Positions 9,730 to 20,247 of a stretch of 64,000 nucleotides of DNA are shown one piece after another (the stretch's first letter is position 1; each line of letters begins with the position of its first letter). A model generated the notes under the pieces. It had not been told where the DNA came from, made no database searches, and worked only from the letters and a program-made list of their open reading frames with translations. Made by a program: the position numbers and the translations under genes. Origin of the DNA: TMP-86 sp046347195 (GTDB lineage: Bacteria; Pseudomonadota; Gammaproteobacteria; Steroidobacterales; Steroidobacteraceae); assembly GCA_046347195.1 (NCBI GenBank), contig JAXMGQ010000028.1, positions 1 through 64,000 of the forward strand. The letters are read 5' to 3'.

Positions 9730-11193
9730 ATGTCCGCGCTCAAGGTGTGCATCATCGCCTCGGAGATGATGCCCTACGCAAAAACGGGGGGCCTGGCCGA
9801 TGTCACCGGGGCGCTCGCCCGCCGGTTGGCCGGCGCCGGGCATGCCGTTCGCGCCTTCGTGCCGTATTACGAATCGATCCGCGCGGGCTATCCGGGTGTC
9901 GCGGTGCCCGACGTGCAAAAGGTACCGGTCCAGCTCGGGACGCACCGGTACGAATTCTCCCTGGTGGAGCAGGCCCACCCCGCGCCGGGACCGACGGTGT
10001 ATTTCGTCGACTGCCCGGCGCTGTTCTCCCGCGGGCAGCTCTACACCAATGATCCGGACGAGCATCGCCGCTTCATCCTGTTCACCCGCGCCGTCATCGA
10101 GTCCTGCCAGCGGCTGGGCTTCGGTCCCGACGTGTTCCACTGCAATGACTGGCACACGGCCTTCCTGCCCTTGTTCCTGAAGAGCGCTTACGCCTGGGAT
10201 CGCCTGTTCGCCGGGTCGCGAACCGTCATGACGCTGCACAACATCGGCTACCAGGGTGAATTCAGCTCGCGGGAGGTGGATGATCTCGGAGCGGGTGTCG
10301 GCCGGGATCTGCTGCACCAGGACGACCTGCGCGCCGGCCGGATCAACCCGCTGAAGGCGGGCATCCTGTTCGCGGACGCGGTCACCACCGTCAGCCCCAC
10401 CTACGCGGTGGAGATCCGCACCACCGAGCTTGGCATGGGAATGCAGGCCGCGCTCGCGGCGCGCGCCGGCTCGGTGACCGGGATACTCAACGGGGTGGAT
10501 TACGAGGAATGGGATCCACGGGTGGATCCCCACCTCAGCAATCACTTCCACCTCGCCGACCTGCGCGGCAAGATGCGCAACAAGCGCCGGTTGCTCGAGC
10601 GCAGCGGACTTGCACCGGATGCGCAGCAGCCGCTGGTGACCATGGTGACCCGGCTGGCGGAGCAGAAGGGCATCGACCTGCTGTTCGATGCTCTGCCCGC
10701 ATTGCTGGCCGAGAGGCCCTTTGGTCTCGTGGTGCTCGGGGCCGGCGATGAACGCTACGAACGTTTCTTCACCCAGCTCGCCGCCCGGCACGCCTCCCGG
10801 GTGGCCTTCCACCGCGGCTACGATGAACCCCTCGCTCATCTCATCGAGGCGGGGGGTGATGCATTCCTGATGCCCTCGCGCTACGAGCCCTGCGGACTCA
10901 ACCAGATGTACAGCCTGCGCTATGGCAACGTGCCCATCGTGCGGCGCACCGGCGGCCTGGCGGATTCCGTCCAGCATTTCGACCCGGGCACCGGCAAGGG
11001 TACCGGCATCGTGTTCGATCACTTCGATGCGCCGGCAGTACGATGGGCGTTGAATACCGCGCTCGACTGGTTCGCCGACCAGCGCCTGTGGCGGCGGATC
11101 ATGAGGAATGCGATGGCGCAGGATTTTTCCTGGAGCCGGCAGGTGCTCGAGTATGAGCAATTGTATCGCTCGCTGTTGGGCACCACCGCCTGA
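9730..11193 (+). CDS. glgA: Glycogen synthase (ADP-glucose-type, GT5)
   Basis: A 487-residue GT-B glycosyltransferase that adds glucose from ADP-glucose to growing alpha-1,4-glucan. The N-terminal Rossmann domain carries the ADP-glucose-binding KTGGLADV motif (about residue 18); DVFHCNDWHTAF, TLHNIGYQGEF and the C-terminal RYEPCGLNQMYSLRYG and RRTGGLADSV are family hallmarks. ATG 9730 is set by homology, since the KTGGL motif must be ~15 residues from the start. No Shine-Dalgarno sequence precedes it. Together with divergent glgC it supplies glycogen synthesis; no branching or degradation enzyme lies in the window. Confidence 0.97.
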   Translation: MSALKVCIIASEMMPYAKTGGLADVTGALARRLAGAGHAVRAFVPYYESIRAGYPGVAVPDVQKVPVQLGTHRYEFSLVEQAHPAPGPTVYFVDCPALFSRGQLYTNDPDEHRRFILFTRAVIESCQRLGFGPDVFHCNDWHTAFLPLFLKSAYAWDRLFAGSRTVMTLHNIGYQGEFSSREVDDLGAGVGRDLLHQDDLRAGRINPLKAGILFADAVTTVSPTYAVEIRTTELGMGMQAALAARAGSVTGILNGVDYEEWDPRVDPHLSNHFHLADLRGKMRNKRRLLERSGLAPDAQQPLVTMVTRLAEQKGIDLLFDALPALLAERPFGLVVLGAGDERYERFFTQLAARHASRVAFHRGYDEPLAHLIEAGGDAFLMPSRYEPCGLNQMYSLRYGNVPIVRRTGGLADSVQHFDPGTGKGTGIVFDHFDAPAVRWALNTALDWFADQRLWRRIMRNAMAQDFSWSRQVLEYEQLYRSLLGTTA

Positions 11194-11211
11194 AGCTGAC
11201 CAGGTGGCGAA

Positions 11212-14139
11212 TCAGAAGCGCGCCTTGGCGCCCGCGTAGAAGAACCGTCCCAGCGCAGATACCGGATAGGATCGGTAGCCGAATTCGGGCTTTTCATCGA
11301 ACAGGTTGTTGACCCCGACCCACACCGCCAGGTGCTCGTTCACGTCCCAGTTGGCGTTGATGTCCTGCTCCCAGGAGCGCTTCGCGTACAGATAGCGGCG
11401 CGCGGCGATGTCGGGGTCGCCGCGCAGCTCGGCGTCGGTGTAGCGCTTGGTGCGGGAGAACCAGTTCAGTCCATAACGGATCGAAAAGGCGTTGCGCTCC
11501 CAGTTGATGTCGAACACCGCCGAATTACGCGGTTCGAACTCCTGATCCAGATCGGAGCGCACTTCGGCGCCGGGGGTTGCGATGAAATCCAGCCGGTTCA
11601 CGTGTCCGGCGGTCAAGGAGAAACTGAACGAGCCCGCCGCCGCCGTCGGCAGGGTGTAACGCGCCGTGACATCCAGCCCTTCGGTGCGGAAGTCGGCCAC
11701 GTTCTGCGGCTCCACGCGAAATCCGTTGATGAAGCCCGTTCGTGGGTCGCGTGAGAGATTCGGACAGAAGGCGTTGTCCGTCGTGGGCTGATCCACGCAC
11801 AGCTTCGCGATGTCGTCGACTTCCGCGGTGTTGATGGCATCCTTGATGCGGATGCTGTACCAGTCCGCCGTCAGCGAGAACGACTTCAGGAACTCCGGCT
11901 GCCAGACGATGCCGGCGGTCCAGGTTCGCGCCGTTTCCACCGACAGCCCGGCATTGCCGCTGTCGATGCCCTGGACCGCGATCGAGGAGATGGTGGAGGT
12001 TGAAGGCTCGAAGGTCGTGGGGTCTATGCCGATGGCGCGCAGGATCGAAGCGCAGTTGGCCTCGCGCGTGGCGCTGCCGTTGTTCAGCTCGTTGATGTCG
12101 CAGGGATCTGTGATGAACTCGTAGCTGGAGGATTGTGGTTTGTACAATTCCCCGATGTTCGGGGCACGCACCGCCTGCGAGAGCGTGCCGCGGATGCTGA
12201 AACTCTTCACCGGCGAGTACAGCGTGTCCAGCTTCCAGCTCGTGGTGTGGCCCAGCGAGCTGTAGTCCGAAAAGCGGACGGCGCCGCCGATCGACCACAG
12301 GTGTACGCCCGGGCGGTTCTTGAACAGGGTCAGGTTCGTTTCGGCAAACGCCTCCTTGACATTGAAAGAGCCGGCCGCCGCCGTGAGGGGACTATTCCAC
12401 GTCAATCCCTGCTCGACACGAGGGTCGGGGCGCGAGTCGCTGCTTTCGCGGCGATACTCGAATCCAAGCGCGTATTCGATCGGTCCGCCGGGCAGTGCAA
12501 GAATGGTTCCGAAATCGCCCGATACGGATCCGGATATGACGCTCTGGGTGAGCTTCGCGCGATTCGTCGTCGTGGTGTTGACGAATGCAGCGGCCGCCGG
12601 GTCGCGGACGCCATCGCCGAAGATGTTGTACGGAATGCAACCGGCCAGGTCCGGGTCTGTCGTGCCGTCGAGGACGGCCCGGCAAACCGGCTTGCCGGTG
12701 AGCGGATCGGTGACCGCGTCGATCGCGGCGAGCCAGCGCGTGGTCACCCGGTCGTTCGCCAGATCGTAGCGAATGTCGGTGGAGCCGTAGACGTAGGACA
12801 GGTCATAGCGCAGGTGGTCAGTGATCTGGCCGTTCGTGCCCACGACCACACGAAAGGTGCGGCGATGATCGGTTTCATCGTTGATGCCTAAGTCGAAATC
12901 ATCGCGCGTGACGAGCACGCCGTCGGGCATCGCTGGATCTCCGAAGTATTCCGCAGCGGCGCCGGGCACGATGGCATCGCGAATGGCCTGCGGCATGAAC
13001 GGATTGTCGCGGGCCACGAACTGGTAGACGTCGTAGCTCGGCTGCGCGAGTGTTCGCGCGCGAACGTCCGCGTACTTCGCCTCCGCGTACAGGGAAACGT
13101 GGTCGTTCAGGTCGAAATGCCCCAGCGCGTTGACCAGCGAGCGCCTCAAAGCCGGAAACAGGTCGCCCTGATAGCCGGAAACCGACGTGCTCGAACCGCC
13201 AACCGTGTAGCCGCCCGATCCTCTCAAGACCTGGCCGCGATCGTAGACGCTGCCCGTGCCTTGGAAGTCGGGGATTTCGTCGAAGTCCGTGTCGATGGCT
13301 CCGTTGCGGGAGGAGTCGGCATAACGCACGTCGTGATAGGGCACGTTGTCCGGGATGTTCGGGTCGTCGGGGATGTCCTGCTGGTTGCGATACAGGTTGC
13401 CGGCCCGCGGATCGCGCAGATGTGGGCGGCGCTGATCGTACACGCGCGAATCCATGTTGTACTCGAACGCGATTGCGACGTTGGCACGGTCGTCACGAAA
13501 GTTGTGGCCGAGGGTCATGGCAGCAAAGGTGTTGGTCCCATCGCCGTACCCCGAGGTGCCAATCTGGCCGCGGAAGGAGGCGCCCTCGAAGTTCCGCTTG
13601 AGACGGAAGTTGACCACGCCCGATACGCCGTCGGCACCGTAGATGGCGGAGGCACCGCCGGTCAGCACGTCCACGGCCTCGATCAGATCCGTCGGAATCG
13701 AATCGATGTCCACCGCGGCAGATCCGATCCGGCTCGAGACGTGGCGCCGCCCATCCACCAGTACCAGCGTGCGGTCCGCACCCAGGTTGCGCAGGTTCAG
13801 GATGTTGAGGCCAGCCTCTCCATAGGCCGAACGGGATCCGGCCGTTTCGGCGCCGACCGGCGAGCCGATCAGTGCAGGACTCTTGGACAAGAGTTCAGCC
13901 ACGTTGGTCCGGCCCGATCGTTCGATGCTTTCAGCCGAAATCGAGATGACCGGGTTCGGAAAATCCTCGGCGGCACGGCGGATGCGCGTGCCGGTTACCA
14001 CGACTTCGTCGAGTGACTGGAACACCCGCTCCTTGTCAGGAGCTGCCTGGCCGCGCGTGGCAGCGGGATGCAGCGTGGATGCGAGCACCGCAACCGCCAA
14101 CCACAGGCGTTGCACCGGCGAGCAGACTGGGTAGCGCAT
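11212..14139 (-). CDS. TonB-dependent outer-membrane receptor
   Basis: A 975-residue outer-membrane transporter with a signal peptide (about residues 1-32, LWLAVAVLASTLHPAATRGQA), TonB-box-like DEVVVTGTRIRR (about 44-55), a plug domain (about 60-180; RNLGADRTLVLVDGRRHV) and a long 22-strand barrel ending in the aromatic C-terminus ...GRFFYAGAKARF. The VVVTGTRIRR N-terminus and size are typical of the expanded receptor sets of Xanthomonadales and Caulobacterales, often for complex carbohydrates or peptides; the ligand cannot be read here. It is 98 bp downstream of the acyl-CoA dehydrogenase in the same orientation but has its own palindrome-bearing leader. Confidence 0.94.
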   Translation of the reverse strand: MRYPVCSPVQRLWLAVAVLASTLHPAATRGQAAPDKERVFQSLDEVVVTGTRIRRAAEDFPNPVISISAESIERSGRTNVAELLSKSPALIGSPVGAETAGSRSAYGEAGLNILNLRNLGADRTLVLVDGRRHVSSRIGSAAVDIDSIPTDLIEAVDVLTGGASAIYGADGVSGVVNFRLKRNFEGASFRGQIGTSGYGDGTNTFAAMTLGHNFRDDRANVAIAFEYNMDSRVYDQRRPHLRDPRAGNLYRNQQDIPDDPNIPDNVPYHDVRYADSSRNGAIDTDFDEIPDFQGTGSVYDRGQVLRGSGGYTVGGSSTSVSGYQGDLFPALRRSLVNALGHFDLNDHVSLYAEAKYADVRARTLAQPSYDVYQFVARDNPFMPQAIRDAIVPGAAAEYFGDPAMPDGVLVTRDDFDLGINDETDHRRTFRVVVGTNGQITDHLRYDLSYVYGSTDIRYDLANDRVTTRWLAAIDAVTDPLTGKPVCRAVLDGTTDPDLAGCIPYNIFGDGVRDPAAAAFVNTTTTNRAKLTQSVISGSVSGDFGTILALPGGPIEYALGFEYRRESSDSRPDPRVEQGLTWNSPLTAAAGSFNVKEAFAETNLTLFKNRPGVHLWSIGGAVRFSDYSSLGHTTSWKLDTLYSPVKSFSIRGTLSQAVRAPNIGELYKPQSSSYEFITDPCDINELNNGSATREANCASILRAIGIDPTTFEPSTSTISSIAVQGIDSGNAGLSVETARTWTAGIVWQPEFLKSFSLTADWYSIRIKDAINTAEVDDIAKLCVDQPTTDNAFCPNLSRDPRTGFINGFRVEPQNVADFRTEGLDVTARYTLPTAAAGSFSFSLTAGHVNRLDFIATPGAEVRSDLDQEFEPRNSAVFDINWERNAFSIRYGLNWFSRTKRYTDAELRGDPDIAARRYLYAKRSWEQDINANWDVNEHLAVWVGVNNLFDEKPEFGYRSYPVSALGRFFYAGAKARF

Positions 14140-14164
14140 TTCCCCTGCGGCGTCCTTCTTCCGG

Positions 14165-14186
14165 GCGAGTATTGGCTAATACTCGC
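14165..14186. promoter_or_regulatory. 22-bp near-perfect palindrome upstream of the TonB receptor
   Basis: Arms GCGAGTATT and AATACTCGC around a 4-bp centre, 26 bp from the receptor start and about 50 bp past the dehydrogenase stop. On the minus strand a TTGACC hexamer lies about 20 bp upstream of the TATTAG in the palindrome. Without a T-run it is more like an operator overlapping the receptor promoter than a terminator. Confidence 0.5.
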
Positions 14187-14237
14187 TCCGGCGAGCCTTC
14201 AGGTCAACGTCAGGATTGCGCGACCCGCGTCGGGATC

Positions 14238-16019
<1,782 letters not shown>

Positions 16020-16020
16020 G

Positions 16021-19000
16021 TCAGACGTTCCTTCTGTATTGGCCGCCCACCTGGTAGAGGGCTTGCGAGATCTGGCCCAGCGAGCAGAGTTTCACGGTCT
16101 CGAGGAGTTCGGCGAAAACGTTACCACCATGAGCCGCGGCCTGCTGGAGCTTCGCGAGCGCGGCGGGCCCTTGGGCGGCGTTGCGCTTCTGGTACGCGCG
16201 AACGCCGGCCACCTGCAGCTGTTTCTCATCCTCGGTGGAGCGGATCAGCTCCGCGAGCTTGTGCTCCTCGACGGCGCCGGCGGGCGCCAGGAAGGTATTG
16301 ACGCCGATGAGCGGCAGGCTCCCGTCGTGCTTGCGCGTCTCGTAGTACAGGCTTTCCTCCTGGATCTTGCCGCGCTGGTACATGGTTTCCATGGCGCCGA
16401 GCACGCCGCCGCGTTCGGAGAGGGAGTCGAACTCCTGGTACACCGCTTCCTCGACGAGGTCAGTGAGCGCTTCCATCAGGAACGAGCCTGACCAGGGATT
16501 CTGGTTCATGTTGAGTCCCAGCTCGCGGTTGATGATGAGCTGGATGGCCACCGCGCGCCGCACGCTCTCCTCGGTGGGCGTGGTCAGCGCCTCGTCGTAG
16601 GCATTGGTGTGCAGCGAGTTGCAGTTGTCGAACAGCGCGTACAGCGCCTGCAGCGTGGTGCGGACATCGTTGAACTGGATCTCCTGCGCGTGCAGCGAGC
16701 GCCCGGAGGTCTGGATGTGGTACTTCAGCATCTGGCTGCGCGGCCCGGCCTCGTACAGGTCGCGCATGGCCCGCGCCCAGATGCGCCGGCCGACGCGGCC
16801 GATGACGGCGTACTCCGGGTCCATGCCGTTCGAGAAGAAGAACGACAGGTTCGGCGCGAAGTCATCCACCTTCATGCCGCGCGCCAGGTAGTACTCGACG
16901 ATGGTGAAGCCATTGGCGAGCGTGAAGGCGAGCTGGCTGATCGGGTTCGCGCCGGCCTCGGCGATGTGATAGCCGGAGATCGACACCGAGTAGAAGTTGC
17001 GGACCTTCTTTTCGGTGAACAGCGCCTGTACGTCGCCCATCATGCGCAGCGCGAACTCGGTGGAGAAGATGCAGGTGTTCTGCGCCTGGTCTTCCTTGAG
17101 GATGTCGGCCTGCACCGTGCCGCGGACCTGCGACATGGCGCTCGCGCGAATCTGCTCGTATTCGGCCTGGCTGAGCACGCCCGGCGCCACCATCCGGTCG
17201 GAGGCGAAGCCCAGGAACGCAAGGCCCGAGCCATCGTGTCCCGCGGGCAGCTCGCCGCGATACACCGGCACTTCATCGCCGGCGGCGCGCAGTCCGGCGT
17301 GCAGCGCGGCGATGCGCGCCTGCGCCGCTTCCCAGCGGCCTTGCGCCTTCAGGAAGCGCTCGACGCTCTGGTCCACCACCGTGTTCATGAACATGGCGAG
17401 GATGATGGGCGCGGGTCCGTTGATGGTCATGGACACCGAAGTCGAGGGCTTGCACAGGTCGAAGCCCGAATACAGGCGCTTCATGTCATCCAGCGTCGCG
17501 ATCGACACTCCGGAGTTGCCGACCCGGCCGTAGATGTCGGGCCGCGTGTCGGGGTCTTCCCCGTACAGCGTGGTCGAATCGAAGGCGGTGGACAGGCGCG
17601 TGGCGCCATGACCCTGCGCGAGGTAGTGGAAGCGCCTGTTGGTGCGCTCGGGGCCGCCTTCGCCCGCGAACATGCGGATCGGGTCTTCCTCGGTGCGGCG
17701 GTACGGATACACACCGCAGGTGTAGGGGTAGGCGCCCGGAAGGTTCTCGGTCATCAGGAAATGCAGGGTCTCGCCCCAGTCACGAAACCGCGGCACGGCG
17801 ATCTTCGGGATGCGCTGGTGGCTGAGCGTCTGGCTGTAGTTCTCGCCGGTGACCGCCTTGTCGCGCACCTGGTAGGTGTAGGTGGGCTCGGTGACCGATT
17901 TCGCCCGTTCCGGCCAGCGCTTGAGTTCCTCCAGCCCCTCGGCGCCGATGGCATCCAGCGCCTGGTTGTAGGCGCTGCGCAGCTCGCGACGCGTGGCATC
18001 GGCATCGGCCGCGGCCAAGGCACCGGCGGGGTAGCGGTCGAGCGCGGCGGGCAGGGGCGCATCGTGCAGGGCCTTGAGCGATTCGTACAGGCCGAAGGCG
18101 CGCCTCGCGGCCTCCACGTTTGCCTCGATGTCCCGGCGCGCGCGGCGTCCGTTCTCCGCGATCTCGGCGAGATACCGGCTGCGCTGGCCGGGGATCAGCG
18201 GCTCGCGCGTGGTGAACTCGGTGGGACCCACATCGCCCACCTGCCATTGTTTGCCATCGGTGAGGCCGGTGGCGGCGGACTTCTCGCCGAGCTTCGCGCA
18301 GATGGCGCTGAACAGGCGGTTCACGCCCGGGTCGTTGAAGCGGCTGGCGATGGTGGGATACACCGGGATCTGCTCGTCGGCCAGCTTGGCCCCGGCCGGA
18401 TGGTTGCGCCGCCACTGCTTGCGCACGTCGCGCAGGGCGTCGGCGGCGCCGCGCTTCTCGAACTTGTTCAGCACGGTCATGTCGGCGAAGTCGAGCATGT
18501 CGATCTTCTCGAGCTGGCTGGCGGCGCCGTACTCGCTGGTCATCACGTACATCGACAGGTCGACGAAGTCGGTGATCTGCGTGTCGGACTGGCCGATGCC
18601 CGCGGTCTCCACGACGATGAGGTCGAAGCCGGCGAGCTGGTAGAGGTCGATGACGTCCTTCAGCACGCCGGAGGTGGCCAGGTGCTGGCGGCGGGTCGCG
18701 AGCGAGCGCATGAAGATGTTGTCGCTGGCGAGTGAGTTCATGCGGATGCGGTCCCCCAGCAGTGCGCCGCCCGAGCGCCGGCGCGTGGGGTCCATGGCGA
18801 CCACCGCGATCTGGAGCTTGGGGAAATGGCGTACGAAGCGGGCCAGCAGTTCATCGTTCAGGCTGGACTTGCCGGCACCGCCGGTGCCGGTGAGGCCGAT
18901 GACCGGCGCGCGGCGCTTCGATTTCGCCAGCGCCTTGCGCAGGGCGTCGGGCGCGCCTTCGCGGTCAGCCGAACGTTCCAGCGCGGAGATGGTGCGCGCG

Positions 19001-19518
19001 AGCGTGATCGGATCGCGGCAGCTCACGGGGCCTGCCGAGAAGGCGGGCTTGCGCGCGGCGCGCACCCGGCGGAAGACATCGTCGATCATGCCGTTGAGGC
19101 CGAGCTGGCGCCCGTCCTCCGGCGTGTAGATCTTCTCCACGCCATGCGCCTCGAGCATGGCGATCTCGTCGGGCGCGATGGTGCCGCCGCCGCCCACGAC
19201 CACGCGGATGTGCCCGCAACCCTTCTCGCGCAGCATGTCCACCATGTACTTGAAGTACTCGTTGTGGCCTCCCTGGTAGGAGGACACGGCGATGCCGTCG
19301 GCATCCTCCTGGATGGCGGCACGCACGATGTCCGCCACCGAGCGGTTGTGCCCCAGGTGAACGACTTCCGCGCCATGCGACTGCAGCAGCCGGCGGATCA
19401 TGTTGATGGCCGCATCGTGGCCGTCGAACAACGACGCCGCTGAGACGAAGCGCAAGGGAACGTTCGGCTCGGTCGCGGGCTCGCCCTGCAGTTCCGTGGC
19501 GGCGGTTGAGGCGCTCAT
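16021..19518 (-). CDS. icmF: Fused B12-dependent acyl-CoA mutase with G-protein chaperone (IcmF type)
   Basis: A 1165-residue single-chain isobutyryl-CoA mutase-like protein that interconverts isobutyryl- and n-butyryl-CoA using adenosylcobalamin. Domain order is that of IcmF: B12-binding domain (about 20-160; cobalt-ligand H34 in DGHDAAIN), a MeaB-like GTPase (Walker A GTGGAGKS near 210; DPTRRRSGGALLGDRIRMN), a linker, then the TIM-barrel substrate domain (about 600-1165; RLSTAFDSTTLYGEDPDTRPDIYG). ATG 19518 (MSASTAATEL) is chosen because the longer open frame runs through the divergent promoter; an AGGA sequence lies 12 nt upstream. The related pivalyl-CoA mutase has the same layout and is not excluded. 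Confidence 0.93.
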   Translation of the reverse strand: MSASTAATELQGEPATEPNVPLRFVSAASLFDGHDAAINMIRRLLQSHGAEVVHLGHNRSVADIVRAAIQEDADGIAVSSYQGGHNEYFKYMVDMLREKGCGHIRVVVGGGGTIAPDEIAMLEAHGVEKIYTPEDGRQLGLNGMIDDVFRRVRAARKPAFSAGPVSCRDPITLARTISALERSADREGAPDALRKALAKSKRRAPVIGLTGTGGAGKSSLNDELLARFVRHFPKLQIAVVAMDPTRRRSGGALLGDRIRMNSLASDNIFMRSLATRRQHLATSGVLKDVIDLYQLAGFDLIVVETAGIGQSDTQITDFVDLSMYVMTSEYGAASQLEKIDMLDFADMTVLNKFEKRGAADALRDVRKQWRRNHPAGAKLADEQIPVYPTIASRFNDPGVNRLFSAICAKLGEKSAATGLTDGKQWQVGDVGPTEFTTREPLIPGQRSRYLAEIAENGRRARRDIEANVEAARRAFGLYESLKALHDAPLPAALDRYPAGALAAADADATRRELRSAYNQALDAIGAEGLEELKRWPERAKSVTEPTYTYQVRDKAVTGENYSQTLSHQRIPKIAVPRFRDWGETLHFLMTENLPGAYPYTCGVYPYRRTEEDPIRMFAGEGGPERTNRRFHYLAQGHGATRLSTAFDSTTLYGEDPDTRPDIYGRVGNSGVSIATLDDMKRLYSGFDLCKPSTSVSMTINGPAPIILAMFMNTVVDQSVERFLKAQGRWEAAQARIAALHAGLRAAGDEVPVYRGELPAGHDGSGLAFLGFASDRMVAPGVLSQAEYEQIRASAMSQVRGTVQADILKEDQAQNTCIFSTEFALRMMGDVQALFTEKKVRNFYSVSISGYHIAEAGANPISQLAFTLANGFTIVEYYLARGMKVDDFAPNLSFFFSNGMDPEYAVIGRVGRRIWARAMRDLYEAGPRSQMLKYHIQTSGRSLHAQEIQFNDVRTTLQALYALFDNCNSLHTNAYDEALTTPTEESVRRAVAIQLIINRELGLNMNQNPWSGSFLMEALTDLVEEAVYQEFDSLSERGGVLGAMETMYQRGKIQEESLYYETRKHDGSLPLIGVNTFLAPAGAVEEHKLAELIRSTEDEKQLQVAGVRAYQKRNAAQGPAALAKLQQAAAHGGNVFAELLETVKLCSLGQISQALYQVGGQYRRNV

Positions 19519-19544
19519 GACGGGTGGTTTTCCTGAGTAGTAAG

Positions 19545-19566
19545 TTGTATACTGATGAGTATACAA
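19545..19566. promoter_or_regulatory. Perfect palindromic operator with back-to-back -10 boxes between icmF and tetR
   Basis: Arms TTGTATACT and AGTATACAA are perfect inverted repeats separated by GATG. Each arm contains TATACT, a good -10 box, facing opposite ways, so one protein bound here would block both divergent genes. It sits 27 bp from the icmF start. The adjacent TetR-type regulator is the obvious binder. Confidence 0.8.
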
Positions 19567-19599
19567 GGCATCCCGGACCCGAGGCAAGCAGCACCCCCC

Positions 19600-20247
19600 A
19601 TGGCCACCCGAGCCACCCGCCTGAAGGCCGATCCCGCCGGCGATTCCCCGTGGAAGCCGAGTGCGGAGCGCGCGCGGCAGCGCGAAATCAAGCGTGAAGC
19701 CGTCATCCTGGCCGCGGCCCGCGCCTTCCGGCAGCGGGGCTACCACAACACCTCGGTGGATGACCTGGCCGCGCTCCTGAACGTCACCAAGCCCACCATC
19801 TACCACTACCTCGACAACAAGGAAGAGATCCTCTTCGAATGCTTCCGCACCGGGCTCGACCAGATCATGAGCGCGTTCGACGAGATTCGCGGCTCGGACC
19901 GCCCGGCGCTGGAGCGGCTCTCGGCCGTGGTGCGCCGGTACGCGCAGGCCATCACCTCGGAGTTCGGCTGGTGCATGGTGAGGGCGGAGGATCAGGACCT
20001 GAGCCCGGTGATGAGCCGGCGCATCAATGCGCTGAAGTCACAGATCGACCAGGGCATCCGCGCCCTGATCAAGGACGGCATCGCCGATGGGTCGATCAGC
20101 CGCTGCGATCCGAAGATCACCGCCTTCGCGCTGGCGGGTGCGATGAACTGGATCGCGCACTGGCACCGCGCCGATGCGGAGCTGACGCCGGATCAGATCG
20201 CGGACCGCTTCCTTGCGACCTTCGTCAACGGACTGAAGCCCCGCTGA
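19600..20247 (+). CDS. TetR/AcrR-family transcriptional regulator (putative acyl-CoA-responsive)
   Basis: A 215-residue repressor with an N-terminal HTH (about residues 22-75; ILAAARAFRQRGYHNTSVDDLAALLNVTKPTIYHYLDNKEEIL) and an all-helical C-terminal ligand domain (TetR_C-like, about 90-205). An in-frame ATG at 19555 lies inside the palindrome and would add 15 residues; ATG 19600 (MATRATRLKADP) is preferred, but neither has a strong ribosome site. Being divergent from the mutase/dehydrogenase operon it probably represses both, released by an acyl-CoA. Its 3' end overlaps the convergent glycosyltransferase gene by 23 bp. Confidence 0.9.
   Translation: MATRATRLKADPAGDSPWKPSAERARQREIKREAVILAAARAFRQRGYHNTSVDDLAALLNVTKPTIYHYLDNKEEILFECFRTGLDQIMSAFDEIRGSDRPALERLSAVVRRYAQAITSEFGWCMVRAEDQDLSPVMSRRINALKSQIDQGIRALIKDGIADGSISRCDPKITAFALAGAMNWIAHWHRADAELTPDQIADRFLATFVNGLKPR

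Noticed and set aside
8049..10052. Open frame running through the inverted repeat and glgC on the plus strand
   Set aside because: It is antisense to glgC and spans the glgC/glgA promoter region; composition is that of a shadow.
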